A stretch of 64,000 bases of DNA, taken from Amycolatopsis australiensis (lineage in GTDB: Bacteria; Actinomycetota; Actinomycetes; Mycobacteriales; Pseudonocardiaceae). Within the stretch, counting starts at the first letter, position 1; every line of letters begins with the position of its first letter. The translations under genes were made by a program, and so were the position numbers. Positions 50,143 to 59,113 of this stretch are shown piece after piece. The stretch spans positions 6,138,001 through 6,202,000 of the forward strand of contig NZ_FPJG01000006.1 in the NCBI RefSeq assembly GCF_900119165.1. Direction: 5' to 3'. Under the pieces are notes generated by a model. It ran no database searches, was not told the origin of the DNA, and saw only the letters and a program-made list of their open reading frames with translations.

Positions 50143-51263
50143 GCACGCCGCTGCGCGTCGCGATGATCGGCGCCGGGTTCATGGGAGCGGCGCACTCGCA
50201 GGCGTGGCGCACCGCGCCGCGGGTCTTCGCGCTGCCCCGGGACGTCGAACTGACCGTCGTCGCCGGCCGGGACGCCGGTCGCACGGCGGCGGCCGCCGCG
50301 CGCTGGGGCTGGGCCGAGTCCACTGTGGACTGGCGGAATGCGGTCGCCCGCGACGACATCGACGTCGTCGACGTGTGCACGCCGGGTGACACCCACGCCG
50401 AGATCGCGATCGCCGCCCTGCGCGCCGGCAAGCACGTCCTCTGCGAGAAGCCGCTCGCCAATTCCGTGGTCGAAGCCGAAGCGATGGCCGCGGCCGCGGA
50501 GGACTCGCCCGCCCGGGCCATGGTGGGCTTCACCTACCGGCGGGTGCCCGCGGTGACGCTCGCGCGCGACCTCGTCGCCGACGGCGCCATCGGCGAGCTG
50601 CGCCAGGCCCGCGCGGTCTACCTGCAGGACTGGCTCGCCGACGAGAACGCGCCGCACACCTGGCGCCTCGACAAGGCGATCAGCGGGTCCGGTGCCCTCG
50701 GCGACATCGGTGCGCACATCATCGACGCCGTGCAGTTCGTCTCCGGTCAGCGGGTCGACGCGGTCAGCGGCCTGCTCCGGACGTTCGTCACCGAGCGGCC
50801 GGCCGGCTCCGGGCGCGCGCCGGTCACCGTCGACGACGCCGCCGTGTTCACCGGCACGCTGTCCGGCGGCGGGATCGCGACGTTCGAAGCCAGCCGGGTC
50901 GCCACCGGGCGCAAGAACGCGCTGCGCTTCGAGCTGAGCGGCTCGGCCGGCGCGATCGCGTTCGACCTGGAACGGCTCAACGAGCTGGAGCTCTACCGCG
51001 CCGCCGACGGCCCGACGGCCGGCTTCCGCCGCATCCTGGCCACCGAGCCCGAGCACCCGTACGTCGCCGCGTGGTGGCCGCCCGGCCACGGCCTCGGCTA
51101 CGAACACGGCTTCTCGCACCAGGTGAAGGACCTCGTCGAGGCGATCGACGGCGGTCACCGGCCGCGGCCGTCCTTCGCCGACGGCCTGCAGGTGCAGCGC
51201 GTGCTCGCCGCCGTGGAGCAGAGCGCGGGGCACGGCTCGGCCTGGGTGCCGGTTCCCGCCTGA
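50139..51263 (+). CDS. Gfo/Idh/MocA-family dehydrogenase
   Basis: A 374-residue NAD(P)-dependent sugar or inositol dehydrogenase. The Rossmann motif is [17 protein letters not shown], then [14 protein letters not shown], and the catalytic EKPLANS. The C-terminal sheet follows with [14 protein letters not shown], in which His may be catalytic. It overlaps the isomerase gene by four bases. Together they would oxidise and rearrange one sugar, under control of the ROK protein. Confidence 0.92.
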   Translation: MSTPLRVAMIGAGFMGAAHSQAWRTAPRVFALPRDVELTVVAGRDAGRTAAAAARWGWAESTVDWRNAVARDDIDVVDVCTPGDTHAEIAIAALRAGKHVLCEKPLANSVVEAEAMAAAAEDSPARAMVGFTYRRVPAVTLARDLVADGAIGELRQARAVYLQDWLADENAPHTWRLDKAISGSGALGDIGAHIIDAVQFVSGQRVDAVSGLLRTFVTERPAGSGRAPVTVDDAAVFTGTLSGGGIATFEASRVATGRKNALRFELSGSAGAIAFDLERLNELELYRAADGPTAGFRRILATEPEHPYVAAWWPPGHGLGYEHGFSHQVKDLVEAIDGGHRPRPSFADGLQVQRVLAAVEQSAGHGSAWVPVPA

Positions 51264-51273
51264 CCCAGGCCGT

Positions 51274-51960
51274 TCAGGCCGCGCGGGTGCCGGTGGCGAG
51301 GAACATCGGGACGGCCACGAAGAGGCGGTCGTCTCGGGCCCGCGCCGCCTGCTCGTCGAGCCACGGGCCGTCGCCGAGGTTCGCCAGGACCGGCAGGACA
51401 CCGGCGTCGGTCCACACGATCGTGTGGACTTCGACGGTGACGTCCGTGAACCCGTTGTCCAGCAGGAGGTTCCGGTACCGGCGGGCGATCCGGGGGTGGG
51501 GCATGCCGTCCGCGCGCGCGTGCACGAGTTCCCGGACGCGGGCCGGATCGTCGGCGTCGATGACGAACGTGTCCCAGTCCTGGCCGACGAGCACGGCCCG
51601 GCCGTCGCGGGCCAGCACGCGGCGTGCCTCGGCGACGGCCTGTTCCGGTTCGGCGAGGGCGTGCAAGACCTTGTCGGCGCGGTAGCCGGTGACCGAGCCG
51701 GCTTCGAGCGGCAGGGCGGTGGCGTCGGCGACGTGGAATTCGCCCGCGGGCCAGCGTTCGGCGGCGATCCCGATCATCGCGGGGTCCCGGTCCACGCCGA
51801 TGGCCCGCACCCCGCGCGCGGCCAGCTCGCCGACGGCCCGCCCGCTCCCGCAGCCGACGTCGACGACCGTTTCGCCGAGGGCTTGATAGGTCCGTTCACG
51901 CAGGTCACGAGCCTGTGGGCGGTCGTCGAGAGCGTCGAGGAGGGGCAGCAGCGTGGACAT
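51274..51960 (-). CDS. SAM-dependent methyltransferase
   Basis: A 228-residue class I methyltransferase. Motif I is VVDVGCGSGRAVGEL, followed by IGVDRDPAMI and a DATALPLEAGSV region. It resembles UbiE/MenG-like small-molecule methyltransferases. The ATG at 51960 lies 28 bases from the divergent MerR start. It converges on the Gfo/Idh gene, ten bases away. Its control by the MerR protein is likely from the compact divergent layout. Confidence 0.87.
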   Translation of the reverse strand: MSTLLPLLDALDDRPQARDLRERTYQALGETVVDVGCGSGRAVGELAARGVRAIGVDRDPAMIGIAAERWPAGEFHVADATALPLEAGSVTGYRADKVLHALAEPEQAVAEARRVLARDGRAVLVGQDWDTFVIDADDPARVRELVHARADGMPHPRIARRYRNLLLDNGFTDVTVEVHTIVWTDAGVLPVLANLGDGPWLDEQAARARDDRLFVAVPMFLATGTRAA

Positions 51961-51988
51961 GGCCGCCAGTCTGCGACTTAATGTCGGG

Positions 51989-52369
51989 ATGAAGTCAATC
52001 GGCGAGGTGGCGGCGAGGTTCGGGCTGCCCGCGCACGTGCTGCGCCACTGGGAGGCGGAGGGCCTGCTGAGCCCGGCCCGCGCCGGCGACCGCCGCCGCT
52101 ACACCGACGCGGACGTGGACCGCGTCGCGGCGATCCTGGTCGCCAAGGAAGCGGGTTTCGGGCTGGCGGACATCCGCACGATGCTGGCGGCCCCGGCCCG
52201 CGACCGCGCGGCGGTGACGGCCCGCCACCGCGACCGCCTGCGGCTGCGGATCGCCCGGGCGCAGGCCGCACTGGCGATGCTGGAGGGCGACTGCCCGCAC
52301 GACGACCTCATGACGTGCCCGAAGTTCCGGAACGTCCTGGCCGGCCGGCTGCGGGAATCGGCGCCCTGA
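51989..52369 (+). CDS. MerR-family regulator with C-terminal cysteines
   Basis: A 126-residue regulator. The MerR HTH reads IGEVAARFGLPAHVLRHWEA, then AGDRRRYTDADVDR, followed by a dimerisation helix and a C-terminal CPHDDLMTCPKF. The last may sense a thiol-reactive or metal ligand. The ATG at 51989 is chosen; the frame back to 51953 crosses the divergent start. GACTTAAT and ATGAAGTC form an imperfect dyad around the start, which may be the operator. Targets are likely the methyltransferase and the hydrolase downstream. Confidence 0.88.
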   Translation: MKSIGEVAARFGLPAHVLRHWEAEGLLSPARAGDRRRYTDADVDRVAAILVAKEAGFGLADIRTMLAAPARDRAAVTARHRDRLRLRIARAQAALAMLEGDCPHDDLMTCPKFRNVLAGRLRESAP

Positions 52370-52391
52370 CCGCACCCGAAGTGGTTCCGGA

Positions 52392-52413
52392 GCCGTGTCA
52401 GGGCCGTGTCAGG
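52392..52413 (+). repeat. Tandem 11-bp repeat upstream of hydrolase
   Basis: GCCGTGTCAGG occurs twice head-to-tail at 52392-52402 and 52403-52413, in the 65-base gap before the hydrolase gene. One helical turn apart, the copies could bind a protein on one face. Confidence 0.55.
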
Positions 52414-52434
52414 CCCTCCGGCGACAGTCGTCGC

Positions 52435-53247
52435 ATGACGAACGACAGCACTGCTCAGACCACGGCGAAGTGGACCGGCCTGGCGCCGGTCGAGGACACG
52501 GCACTGGCCGTCACCGACACCGGTGGCCCCGGAGTGCCCGTGCTCTACCTCAACGGCCAGTTCGCCACCCAGGGCTACTGGCGGCGGGTGCTCGCCGAGC
52601 TCGGCGACGGGTTCCGGCACATCACCTACGACGAGCGGGCGCGCGGCCGGTCGAAGCGTTCGGCCGACTACTCCTTCGCGGCCGCCGTCCGCGACGTCGA
52701 CGCCGTGCTCGCCGCCCGGGGCGTAACCCGCGCGCTGGTCGTCGGCTGGTCCTACGGGGCCGTCGTCGCCGCGCACTGGGCGGCCCGGCACCCGGACCGG
52801 GCGCTCGGCGCGGTCCTCGTCGACGGCGCGTTTCCCTACGACTGGCTCGACGACGCCATGGAACTGCGGATCCGGAAGCTGTTCAAGCGGCTGAACTGGG
52901 TCATGCCGCTGCTGCGCCCCACGGGCCTGACGCCGCGGATGACCGCCGCCCAGCAGGCCGAGAGCAACATCGAGCTCGGGAAACTGTCCCGTGAACGCGA
53001 GCTCGGCCCGGTGCTGGAGGCCATCACCGTCCCCACGCGGTACGTCGTGGCGTCGGGAACGTCGTTCGGCAGCAAGGGCGACGAGCAGGAACGGATCCGC
53101 GCCGGCCTCGACGCCGTGACCGCTCGCAACCCGCACATCGAGGTCAGCGCGAAAGTCGCGAGCAACCACGGTGCGTTGCTGCGCAAGGACTTCCCCGCCA
53201 TCGCGCGGGCCGTCCGCGAGGTCGCCGCGCTCGGCGGGGACCGCTGA
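52435..53247 (+). CDS. Alpha/beta hydrolase
   Basis: A 270-residue hydrolase. The oxyanion loop is LYLNGQFATQGYW, the nucleophile elbow GWSYGAVVAA, and His in SNHGALLRK. There is no signal peptide, so it is cytoplasmic. Its substrate is unknown. It follows the MerR gene by 65 bases on the same strand and may be under MerR control. It converges on the antiporter gene, nine bases away. Confidence 0.88.
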   Translation: MTNDSTAQTTAKWTGLAPVEDTALAVTDTGGPGVPVLYLNGQFATQGYWRRVLAELGDGFRHITYDERARGRSKRSADYSFAAAVRDVDAVLAARGVTRALVVGWSYGAVVAAHWAARHPDRALGAVLVDGAFPYDWLDDAMELRIRKLFKRLNWVMPLLRPTGLTPRMTAAQQAESNIELGKLSRERELGPVLEAITVPTRYVVASGTSFGSKGDEQERIRAGLDAVTARNPHIEVSAKVASNHGALLRKDFPAIARAVREVAALGGDR

Positions 53248-53256
53248 GGACGTGGC

Positions 53257-54810
53257 TCAGTCCTCCAGGCCGGCGTATTCCAGGTCGAGGAGGCGCTGGA
53301 TCCGGCGCCGGGTGCCGTCGGTGATCTCGCCCGCCTCGAACAGGCGCGTCAGCTCCGCGGCTTCGATGTCGACGAGCTCGCGTCGCAGCGCCCGGTGGTC
53401 GATGCCGCGGGCCGGGTCGCCCGCGTCGTCGCCGTCTTCGCGGATGCGGTCCAGGCGCGCCTGCCAGCTCGCCCGCAGCCGGTCGACGGCGAACGCCGCG
53501 GCGGACTCCGTCTCCGCCAGGTGGTCCAGGTGGCTCAGCCCGGCCTCGGCGAGCTTGCGGCGGGCGGTGGTGTACTCGGTCCGCAGGTCGGCCGGGTCGA
53601 GCGCGATGCCGGCCCGCCGCACCAGCGGCGCGAGCGTGAAGCCCTGGACGACGAGCGTCAACACGATCACCGCCGTGGTCAGCAGCAGCACGAGGTCACG
53701 CGCGGGCAGCGCCGAACCGTCCACAGTGGCCACCGGCAGGGACAGCGACGCCGCCAGCGGAACGACACCGCGGGCGCCCGCCCACGAGACGACGGCGGGC
53801 ACCTGCCACGTGATCCGGCCGGCCGCACGCCGTTGCCGCAGCGCCGAAAGGACGAACACCAGCAGCAGCCGCGCGAGCACCAGCGTCGCCGCGATGGCCA
53901 GCGCCTGCAGCAGCCACCACGCGCCGCCGCCGGCCGCGCGCCGGACCAGCGCGGGCAGCTGCAGCCCGATCAGGCCGAACACGACGCTTTCCAGCAGGAA
54001 CACCACGGTCCGCGACACCGCGCCGACCTGCAGCCGGATCCGCGCGGTCGTCAGCCGCTCGGCCTGGGTCCCCAGTATCACGCTCGCGACGACGACCGCC
54101 GTCACGCCCGAACCGCCGACCGACTCGGCCGCGACGTAGCCCGCATACGGCGTCACCAGGGAAATGACCGTCTCGAGGACGGGGTCCTCGGTGCGCCGCC
54201 GGATCACGAACGCCCCGGCGGCGGTCAGGACGCCGACCACCAGCCCGCCGCCGGCGAGGGTGGCGAACTCCCCCAGCGTCCGGCCCCAGGACGCGGCGCC
54301 CCCGGCGACGGCCAGGAACAGCGCCACGCGGAACAGGAGCAGGCTGGTCGCGTCGTTGAACAGGCTTTCGGCCTGGATGAGCGCCTGCACCCGCGGCGGC
54401 AGGGCGAGCCGCCGGGCCAGCGCGGTCACCGCGACCGGGTCGGTGCTGGCGAGGACGGCACCGAGGACGAAGGCCATGCCGACGGGCAAGGGCGTCACGG
54501 CGACGGCCGTCCCGATCACGGCCGCGGCCGAGAGCAGCACCAGCCCGACGGAAAGGACGGCGACCGGCCGCGCGACGGCCCGCAGGTCCCGCCACGGCAG
54601 CTCTTCCCCGGCGGCGAACAGCAGCGGCGGCAGCACGACGAGGCTGATGACGTCCGGGGTGACGGCCACGGCGGGCACGCCGGGCAGCAGCCCGACGACG
54701 ACCCCGACCACGACGAGCAGCGACGGCGCGGGAACCCGCAGCCGCCGGGCGAAGGTGGCCACGACGGTCGCCACGACCACGAGGAAGAGGACGGTTTCGA
54801 CGCCGCGCAT
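53257..54810 (-). CDS. Na+/H+ antiporter (CPA1 type)
   Basis: A 517-residue cation/proton antiporter with about 12 membrane spans. The helix-5/6 motifs ASTDPVAV and LFNDATSLLLF carry the cation-binding Asp/Asn, and WAGARGVVPLAASL is also conserved. The C-terminal 110 residues are cytoplasmic and helical. It exports Na+ or K+ in exchange for protons for pH and salt balance. It is monocistronic, and its ATG at 54810 is supported by the start of the first span. Confidence 0.92.
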   Translation of the reverse strand: MRGVETVLFLVVVATVVATFARRLRVPAPSLLVVVGVVVGLLPGVPAVAVTPDVISLVVLPPLLFAAGEELPWRDLRAVARPVAVLSVGLVLLSAAAVIGTAVAVTPLPVGMAFVLGAVLASTDPVAVTALARRLALPPRVQALIQAESLFNDATSLLLFRVALFLAVAGGAASWGRTLGEFATLAGGGLVVGVLTAAGAFVIRRRTEDPVLETVISLVTPYAGYVAAESVGGSGVTAVVVASVILGTQAERLTTARIRLQVGAVSRTVVFLLESVVFGLIGLQLPALVRRAAGGGAWWLLQALAIAATLVLARLLLVFVLSALRQRRAAGRITWQVPAVVSWAGARGVVPLAASLSLPVATVDGSALPARDLVLLLTTAVIVLTLVVQGFTLAPLVRRAGIALDPADLRTEYTTARRKLAEAGLSHLDHLAETESAAAFAVDRLRASWQARLDRIREDGDDAGDPARGIDHRALRRELVDIEAAELTRLFEAGEITDGTRRRIQRLLDLEYAGLED

Positions 54811-55099
54811 GCTGGTCCTTCCGATCCGGATCCGGATGCCGACCAGACTTCCCGGCGCGCCGCGCTCAGCCTACGCGATCCACCCATCGGGTGAGTCCCG
54901 CACGGCCGGGCTCGCCAGCTGTTGGGTGGCCAGCGCCACCTCGTGCGGTGGCCAGCTTGCCGCGGCGATGGCCAGGAGCGCACCGCCCGCGGCTGGGCAG
55001 CCGACCCACTTCCCACGGCAGCGAACTTCCCCCGACGACCGCCCGTGAGCCCGGCACCGGCGGCCGTCGACGTCGCGCCGACGGCCACCGGGCCGGCCT
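54811..55099. other. Non-coding gap before rhodanese gene
   Basis: No credible gene. It carries short dyads such as CACCC-ATC-GGGTG near 54885 and the repeated GGCCAGC around 54925-54955. It probably contains the antiporter promoter on the minus strand and a terminator for the rhodanese gene. Confidence 0.4.
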
Positions 55100-55426
55100 T
55101 CAGGCGGTCTCGGTGGGCAGGCCCGCCGCCACCCAGTCCTCGATGCCGTCGCGGTACTTCCGGACGTTCACGTACCCCAGCGCGGTGAGCCGGTCGGCGA
55201 CCTGGCCGCTGTTGGGGCACGCGGGGTTCGAGCAGTAGGTGACGATCGCGGCCTCGCGATCCGGGAGCAGGGCGGCCGCCTGCGCGTCGACCTCGCCCGG
55301 GACCAGCGGGACGGCTCCGGGCAGGTGCTGCTTGGCGTAGTACTCGCCGCCGAGCGCGTCGACCACCGTCACGCTGCCGGTTTCCACCGCCGCCTTCAGC
55401 TCGTCGCGGGTGATGAGTGCGGTCAT
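55100..55426 (-). CDS. Rhodanese-domain sulfurtransferase
   Basis: A 108-residue single-domain rhodanese. The active-site loop is VTYCSNPACPNS, with catalytic Cys at about 65. It would move sulfane sulfur to a thiol or handle persulfides. The ATG at 55426 follows GGAGGT; the frame to 56401 is antisense to the TetR gene. It is divergent from a TetR regulator, with operator sites between and inside that gene, so the TetR protein may sense reactive sulfur or another stress. Confidence 0.9.
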   Translation of the reverse strand: MTALITRDELKAAVETGSVTVVDALGGEYYAKQHLPGAVPLVPGEVDAQAAALLPDREAAIVTYCSNPACPNSGQVADRLTALGYVNVRKYRDGIEDWVAAGLPTETA

Positions 55427-55445
55427 GTCGCTACCTCCAGGTAAT

Positions 55446-55494
55446 CGGACTATAGTCCGGATGTGCCTCGTGAACATAGCGGACCGCAGTCCGG
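55446..55494. promoter_or_regulatory. Two TetR operators and a -10 box
   Basis: CGGACTATAGTCCG (55446-55459) is a perfect palindrome containing TATAGT (55451-55456), a -10 box. CGGACCGCAGTCCGG (55480-55494) lies inside the TetR coding region and matches the first site at 12 of 15 positions. The two centres are about 34 bases apart. Confidence 0.8.
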
Positions 55495-56080
55495 TTACGC
55501 AACCCCGTTGGAACTGCTGCGCACGCCGCCGCCCAAGGAACGGGCCGACGCCGCCCGCAACCGCGCCGCGATCCTGGACGCCGCCGCCCGGCTGTTCGCC
55601 GAACACGGCGTCGACGCGGTGTCCATGGACGAGATCGCCGCGGCGGCGGGGGTCGGCAAGGGCACGCTGTTCCGCCGGTTCGGCGACAAGGCCGGGCTGG
55701 CGGCGGCGTTGCTGGACGCGCGCGAACGAGTGCTCCAGGAAGCCGTCCTGCACGGGCCGCCACCGCTCGGGCCCGGCGCGCCGCCCGCCGACCGCCTCGC
55801 CGCCTTCGCCGACGCCTACCTCGACTACCTGCTCGCGCACCTGCCGCTGGTCCGGATGTCGGAGAACGCGGCGCCCGGGGCCCGGTACCGGATCGGCGCC
55901 TACCGGTTCTGGCACCGGCACCTGGCGATCCTGCTCGACGGCGTCCCGGACCCGGAGCACACCGCGCACGCCCTGCTCGCGCCGCTCGCGGCCGAGCACG
56001 TCACCGCGCTCCTGCCGGACCTCGGCGAACAGCGCGTCCGGGCGGGCGTCGCGCGGCTGTGGCGGCGAGCCGTCCCGTGA
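55463..56080 (+). CDS. TetR-family regulator
   Basis: A 205-residue regulator. The HTH (about 34-80) is LFAEHGVDAVSMDEIAAAAG, then VGKGTLFRRFGDKAG. The GTG at 55463 is seven bases after TATAGT, so its mRNA is probably leaderless. It would repress itself and the divergent rhodanese gene via sites at 55446 and 55480. The C-terminal domain has HLPLVRMSENAAPGARYRIG, as in one group of actinobacterial TetR proteins paired with rhodanese genes. Confidence 0.9.
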   Translation: MPREHSGPQSGYATPLELLRTPPPKERADAARNRAAILDAAARLFAEHGVDAVSMDEIAAAAGVGKGTLFRRFGDKAGLAAALLDARERVLQEAVLHGPPPLGPGAPPADRLAAFADAYLDYLLAHLPLVRMSENAAPGARYRIGAYRFWHRHLAILLDGVPDPEHTAHALLAPLAAEHVTALLPDLGEQRVRAGVARLWRRAVP

Positions 56081-56432
56081 CGTGGATGGGGCCGCCGGGC
56101 GCCCACGGCGTGACCGGGTCCCGCGGCTCGGCGGGCATGCCGCGTCCTGCCCGCCGACGACGACCCACCATCCGGGAGCGGCGCAGATCCGCACGGTCAG
56201 CGGCGCCACCACAGACGGGCCACCGTCCATGCGACCCCGGTGGCAGTTGCTCGCGCTCGTGGTGGTGGCGCCAGTGCGGAGGCACGGGGACCGCCACCCG
56301 CACGTTCGGCGGCCCGGCGTCGAAGGCCGTGACGGCGGTGGTCGCCGTGCTCGACGTCCACCGGATCGGCGGTTCCGGTGCGCAGGTCGGTTCAGCGCCA
56401 CGCCGGCCCGGCCGCTGAGGCGGCGGAGTCTT
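56081..56432. other. Intergenic region with a possible broken small gene
   Basis: No intact gene. An ATG at 56229 starts a signal-like MRPRWQLLALVVVAPV. A different frame continues with RTFGGPASKAVTAVVAVLDV to a stop at 56418. Together they could be a frameshifted small secreted protein, but no homologue is known to me. Confidence 0.25.
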
Positions 56433-56813
56433 TCACGCCTCCCGCAGCGCGCGATGCACCCTGCCGCGCAGCAGCTCGTACTCCGTCACGAGGCGCTTCA
56501 GCTTCGGTTGCCGGGCAACGACTGTCGCGGGGACGACGACCTCTCCTGCCGTGAACTGCTCGCGGGTCAGGTCGATCTCCACGCCGGCCAGGCGGTTCCA
56601 CCAGTGGAAGTCCGTCCGGCGGCCGTCGGCGTGGACTTCGCCGCGGACCAGGTCACCGCCCAGGAGGTCGTTGAGCACCAGCGCCGTCACGCCGCACTGG
56701 CCGCGGGCCGGGTTTCCGGGGTGCCAGGCCGGCCGGTCTTCGGGCGCGCACGTGTCCGCGCCCCACGAACGGCGTACGGCGCGCTCGATCTCCGCCAGTG
56801 TCCAGGTTTTCAC
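56433..56813 (-). CDS. YunG-like protein
   Basis: A 126-residue soluble protein. CAPEDRPAWHPGNPARGQCG and then the DLVRGEVHADG ... FHWWNRLAGVEIDLTREQF pattern match YunG-family proteins, which have conserved Cys, His and Asp that look like a papain-like hydrolase core. Their function is unknown. It lies 22 bases downstream of the substrate-binding lipoprotein on the same strand. Confidence 0.8.
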   Translation of the reverse strand: MKTWTLAEIERAVRRSWGADTCAPEDRPAWHPGNPARGQCGVTALVLNDLLGGDLVRGEVHADGRRTDFHWWNRLAGVEIDLTREQFTAGEVVVPATVVARQPKLKRLVTEYELLRGRVHRALREA

Positions 56814-56835
56814 CGGTGTCCCGGACCCGGCGGCC

Positions 56836-57750
56836 TCAGGCGAGGCCCTGCTGCGCGAGCCAGTCCTTCGCCACGTCCACGGCCTTCTCCCCTTCCGCGT
56901 CCACGCGCTTGTTCAGTTCGCGCATGCCGTCCGTCGTCAGCTTCGCGCTCACCGCGTTCACCGTGTTCGCGAAGTCGGGGCCGCGCTCGTCGAGGACCTT
57001 CCTGTTCACCGCCGGGACCACGTTCTCCGTCGGCACCATCGCCCGGTCGTCCTTCAGCACCACGTACTTCGGGTCGCCCGCGGCCGGGCTCACCGAGTCG
57101 ACCGGGACGAGCGTCACCGCTCCGGAGTCGAGCTGCTGGATCCGCGGGCCCAGCTCCTGCACCGTCTGGAACGTCACGTTCGTCAGCTGGTACACGTCCG
57201 TGAGGCCCTTGAAGCACGTCAGCCGCTTCTCGCATTCGGGGCCGCCCGCCAGGACCACCTTGTCGAGCTTCTTCAGGTCGCTGATCGACGCGATGCCCTT
57301 GCTGTGCGCCAGATCCGCCTTGACGATGTAGGTGTTCTTGTCCTCGGCCGCCGCGTAGTCCAGCAACGCGACGCCGCTCGGCTCCAGGAGTTTCGCCAGC
57401 TGCGCGTGCTCGCCCGCGGCGTCCTTCACCGGCTCCTCGCCGAACCCGGCGGCGATCGCCGACCCCTGGTACTCCGGGATGAACTGCAGCTCGCCCTTCT
57501 TCAGCGACGGGTAGATCAGCTCGCGCGAGCCCAGGTTCAGCTTCCGCGTCACCGGGTAGCCCTTGGCCTCCAGCGCACCCGCGTAGATTTCGGCCAGGAT
57601 CTGGCTGTCGGTGAAGTTGAAGGACGCGACGACGATCGGCGCCCCGCCCTTGCCCGCCGCGGCGGGCCGGTCACTGCCGCCGCAGGCGGTCAGGCCCAGC
57701 GTGGCCACCGCCAGCAGCACGGCCACTCGGATGTTCCGGGTCCAGCCCAC
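56836..57750 (-). CDS. Glycine betaine-type substrate-binding lipoprotein
   Basis: A 304-residue OpuAC-domain lipoprotein. The lipobox is LTAC (Cys23), then PIVVASFNFTDSQILAEIYA begins the binding fold. Residues such as FIPEYQGSAI fit the aromatic cage of quaternary-ammonium binding proteins. It would capture betaine, choline or a related solute for an ABC importer, but no permease or ATPase gene is adjacent, so it is an orphan here. GAGGAG precedes the GTG. Confidence 0.88.
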   Translation of the reverse strand: MGWTRNIRVAVLLAVATLGLTACGGSDRPAAAGKGGAPIVVASFNFTDSQILAEIYAGALEAKGYPVTRKLNLGSRELIYPSLKKGELQFIPEYQGSAIAAGFGEEPVKDAAGEHAQLAKLLEPSGVALLDYAAAEDKNTYIVKADLAHSKGIASISDLKKLDKVVLAGGPECEKRLTCFKGLTDVYQLTNVTFQTVQELGPRIQQLDSGAVTLVPVDSVSPAAGDPKYVVLKDDRAMVPTENVVPAVNRKVLDERGPDFANTVNAVSAKLTTDGMRELNKRVDAEGEKAVDVAKDWLAQQGLA

Positions 57751-57823
57751 GTCCCACGCTCCTCGATCGATCGTCCGGTGCCGACCCTAGCCAGCACCAC
57801 CGACAGAATTCACATCGTGGGAC

Positions 57824-59113
57824 TCACCCGGCGAGGTGCCCGCGCAGCGTCGAGCCGGTGTACTCGGTGCGGTACCGGCCCTTCGCCTGCAGGATCGGCA
57901 CGACGTGGTCGACGAACGCGGCCAGCTCGTAGGGCAGCGTCGAGCCCATGATGGTGAACCCGTCGACGGCGCCGGCGTCCTGCCAGGTGAGCACGTGGGC
58001 GGCGAGCTGCTCGGGCGTGCCCACGAAGTGGACCTGGCCGGCTCCCCCGGTGACCTTCTGCGCGATCTCGCGCAGCGGGGCGCCGGGCCGTTCGCGCGCC
58101 GCCGCGGCGAGCTGCTGCAGCCTGCTCGATCCGGCGCCGTCGCGCACTTCGGCCGGCAAGGGGGCGTCCGGGTCGAACGCGTCCGGGTCGAGACCCGCGG
58201 TGTACAGCGCGTTCTGCCAGCGGAACTCGGGGCTGGCCAGCTCTTCCAGCCGTCCGGCCCGCGCCTTCGCCTCGGCCTCGGTGCCGCCCAGGGTCACCAT
58301 CAGCGCGGGCAGTACCCGGACGTTCGCGGGGTTCCGGCCCGCAGCGGCGACCTGGGCGTCCAGCGCGGCGCGGAAGGCGACCGCCGCCTCGAGCGACGGC
58401 GGGCCGGAGAACACCAGCTCGGCGTACCGCGCCGCGAGCCCGATGCCGGCCGCCGACTGTCCCGCCTGGACGAGCACCGGCCGTCCCTGCGGCGACCGCG
58501 GGAACGGCAGCACGCCTTCGACGTCGTAGAACCGGCCGTGGAAGCGCGGCGCGTGCAGCTTGGCGCGGTCGGCCCACACGCCCTTCTCGCGGTCGCCGAC
58601 GATCGCGTCGTCGTCCCAGCTGTCCCACACCCGGGTGACGGCCTCGACGAACTCGTGCGCGCGTTCGTACCGGTCGGCGTGGTCCGGGTGGGCGCGCTCG
58701 CCGAAGTTGGCCGCGGCCAGCGGGGTGATCGTGGTGACGATGTTCCAGCCGGCGCGCCCGCCGCTGAGGTGGTCGAGCGTGGCGAAGCGGCGGGCGAGCT
58801 CCCACGGCTTGCTGTAGGTGGTCGAGCCCGTGCCGATCAGCCCGATCCGCGTGGTGACCGCGGCCAGCGCGGAAAGCACGGCGACCGGGTCGAACTGAGT
58901 CTGCGGCAGGTGGGTGACGCGGTATTCGGCGATGGCGATGTTGTCGGCCAGGAAAACCGAGTCCATCAGCCCGCGTTCGGCGGTCTGGGCGATGCCGGCG
59001 TAGTACGGCAGCCCGAGCACTCCGCGCACGTCGTCGTCGACGACCCGCCACGCGGACTCGTGGTAGCCGTTGGGCCAGACGAAGGCGTTGAAGTGCAGCT
59101 GGTTCCCGCTCAT
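57824..59113 (-). CDS. NtaA/SnaA/DszA-type flavin monooxygenase
   Basis: A 429-residue TIM-barrel LLM enzyme of the NtaA/DszA class. Start HFNAFVWPNGYHESAW, GLMDSVFLADN, RRFATLDHLSGGRAGWNIVT and VLVQAGQSAAG are class hallmarks. It uses FMNH2 made elsewhere to oxidise sulfur- or nitrogen-containing compounds. It overlaps the upstream LLM gene as ATGA, forming an operon. Confidence 0.92.
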   Translation of the reverse strand: MSGNQLHFNAFVWPNGYHESAWRVVDDDVRGVLGLPYYAGIAQTAERGLMDSVFLADNIAIAEYRVTHLPQTQFDPVAVLSALAAVTTRIGLIGTGSTTYSKPWELARRFATLDHLSGGRAGWNIVTTITPLAAANFGERAHPDHADRYERAHEFVEAVTRVWDSWDDDAIVGDREKGVWADRAKLHAPRFHGRFYDVEGVLPFPRSPQGRPVLVQAGQSAAGIGLAARYAELVFSGPPSLEAAVAFRAALDAQVAAAGRNPANVRVLPALMVTLGGTEAEAKARAGRLEELASPEFRWQNALYTAGLDPDAFDPDAPLPAEVRDGAGSSRLQQLAAAARERPGAPLREIAQKVTGGAGQVHFVGTPEQLAAHVLTWQDAGAVDGFTIMGSTLPYELAAFVDHVVPILQAKGRYRTEYTGSTLRGHLAG

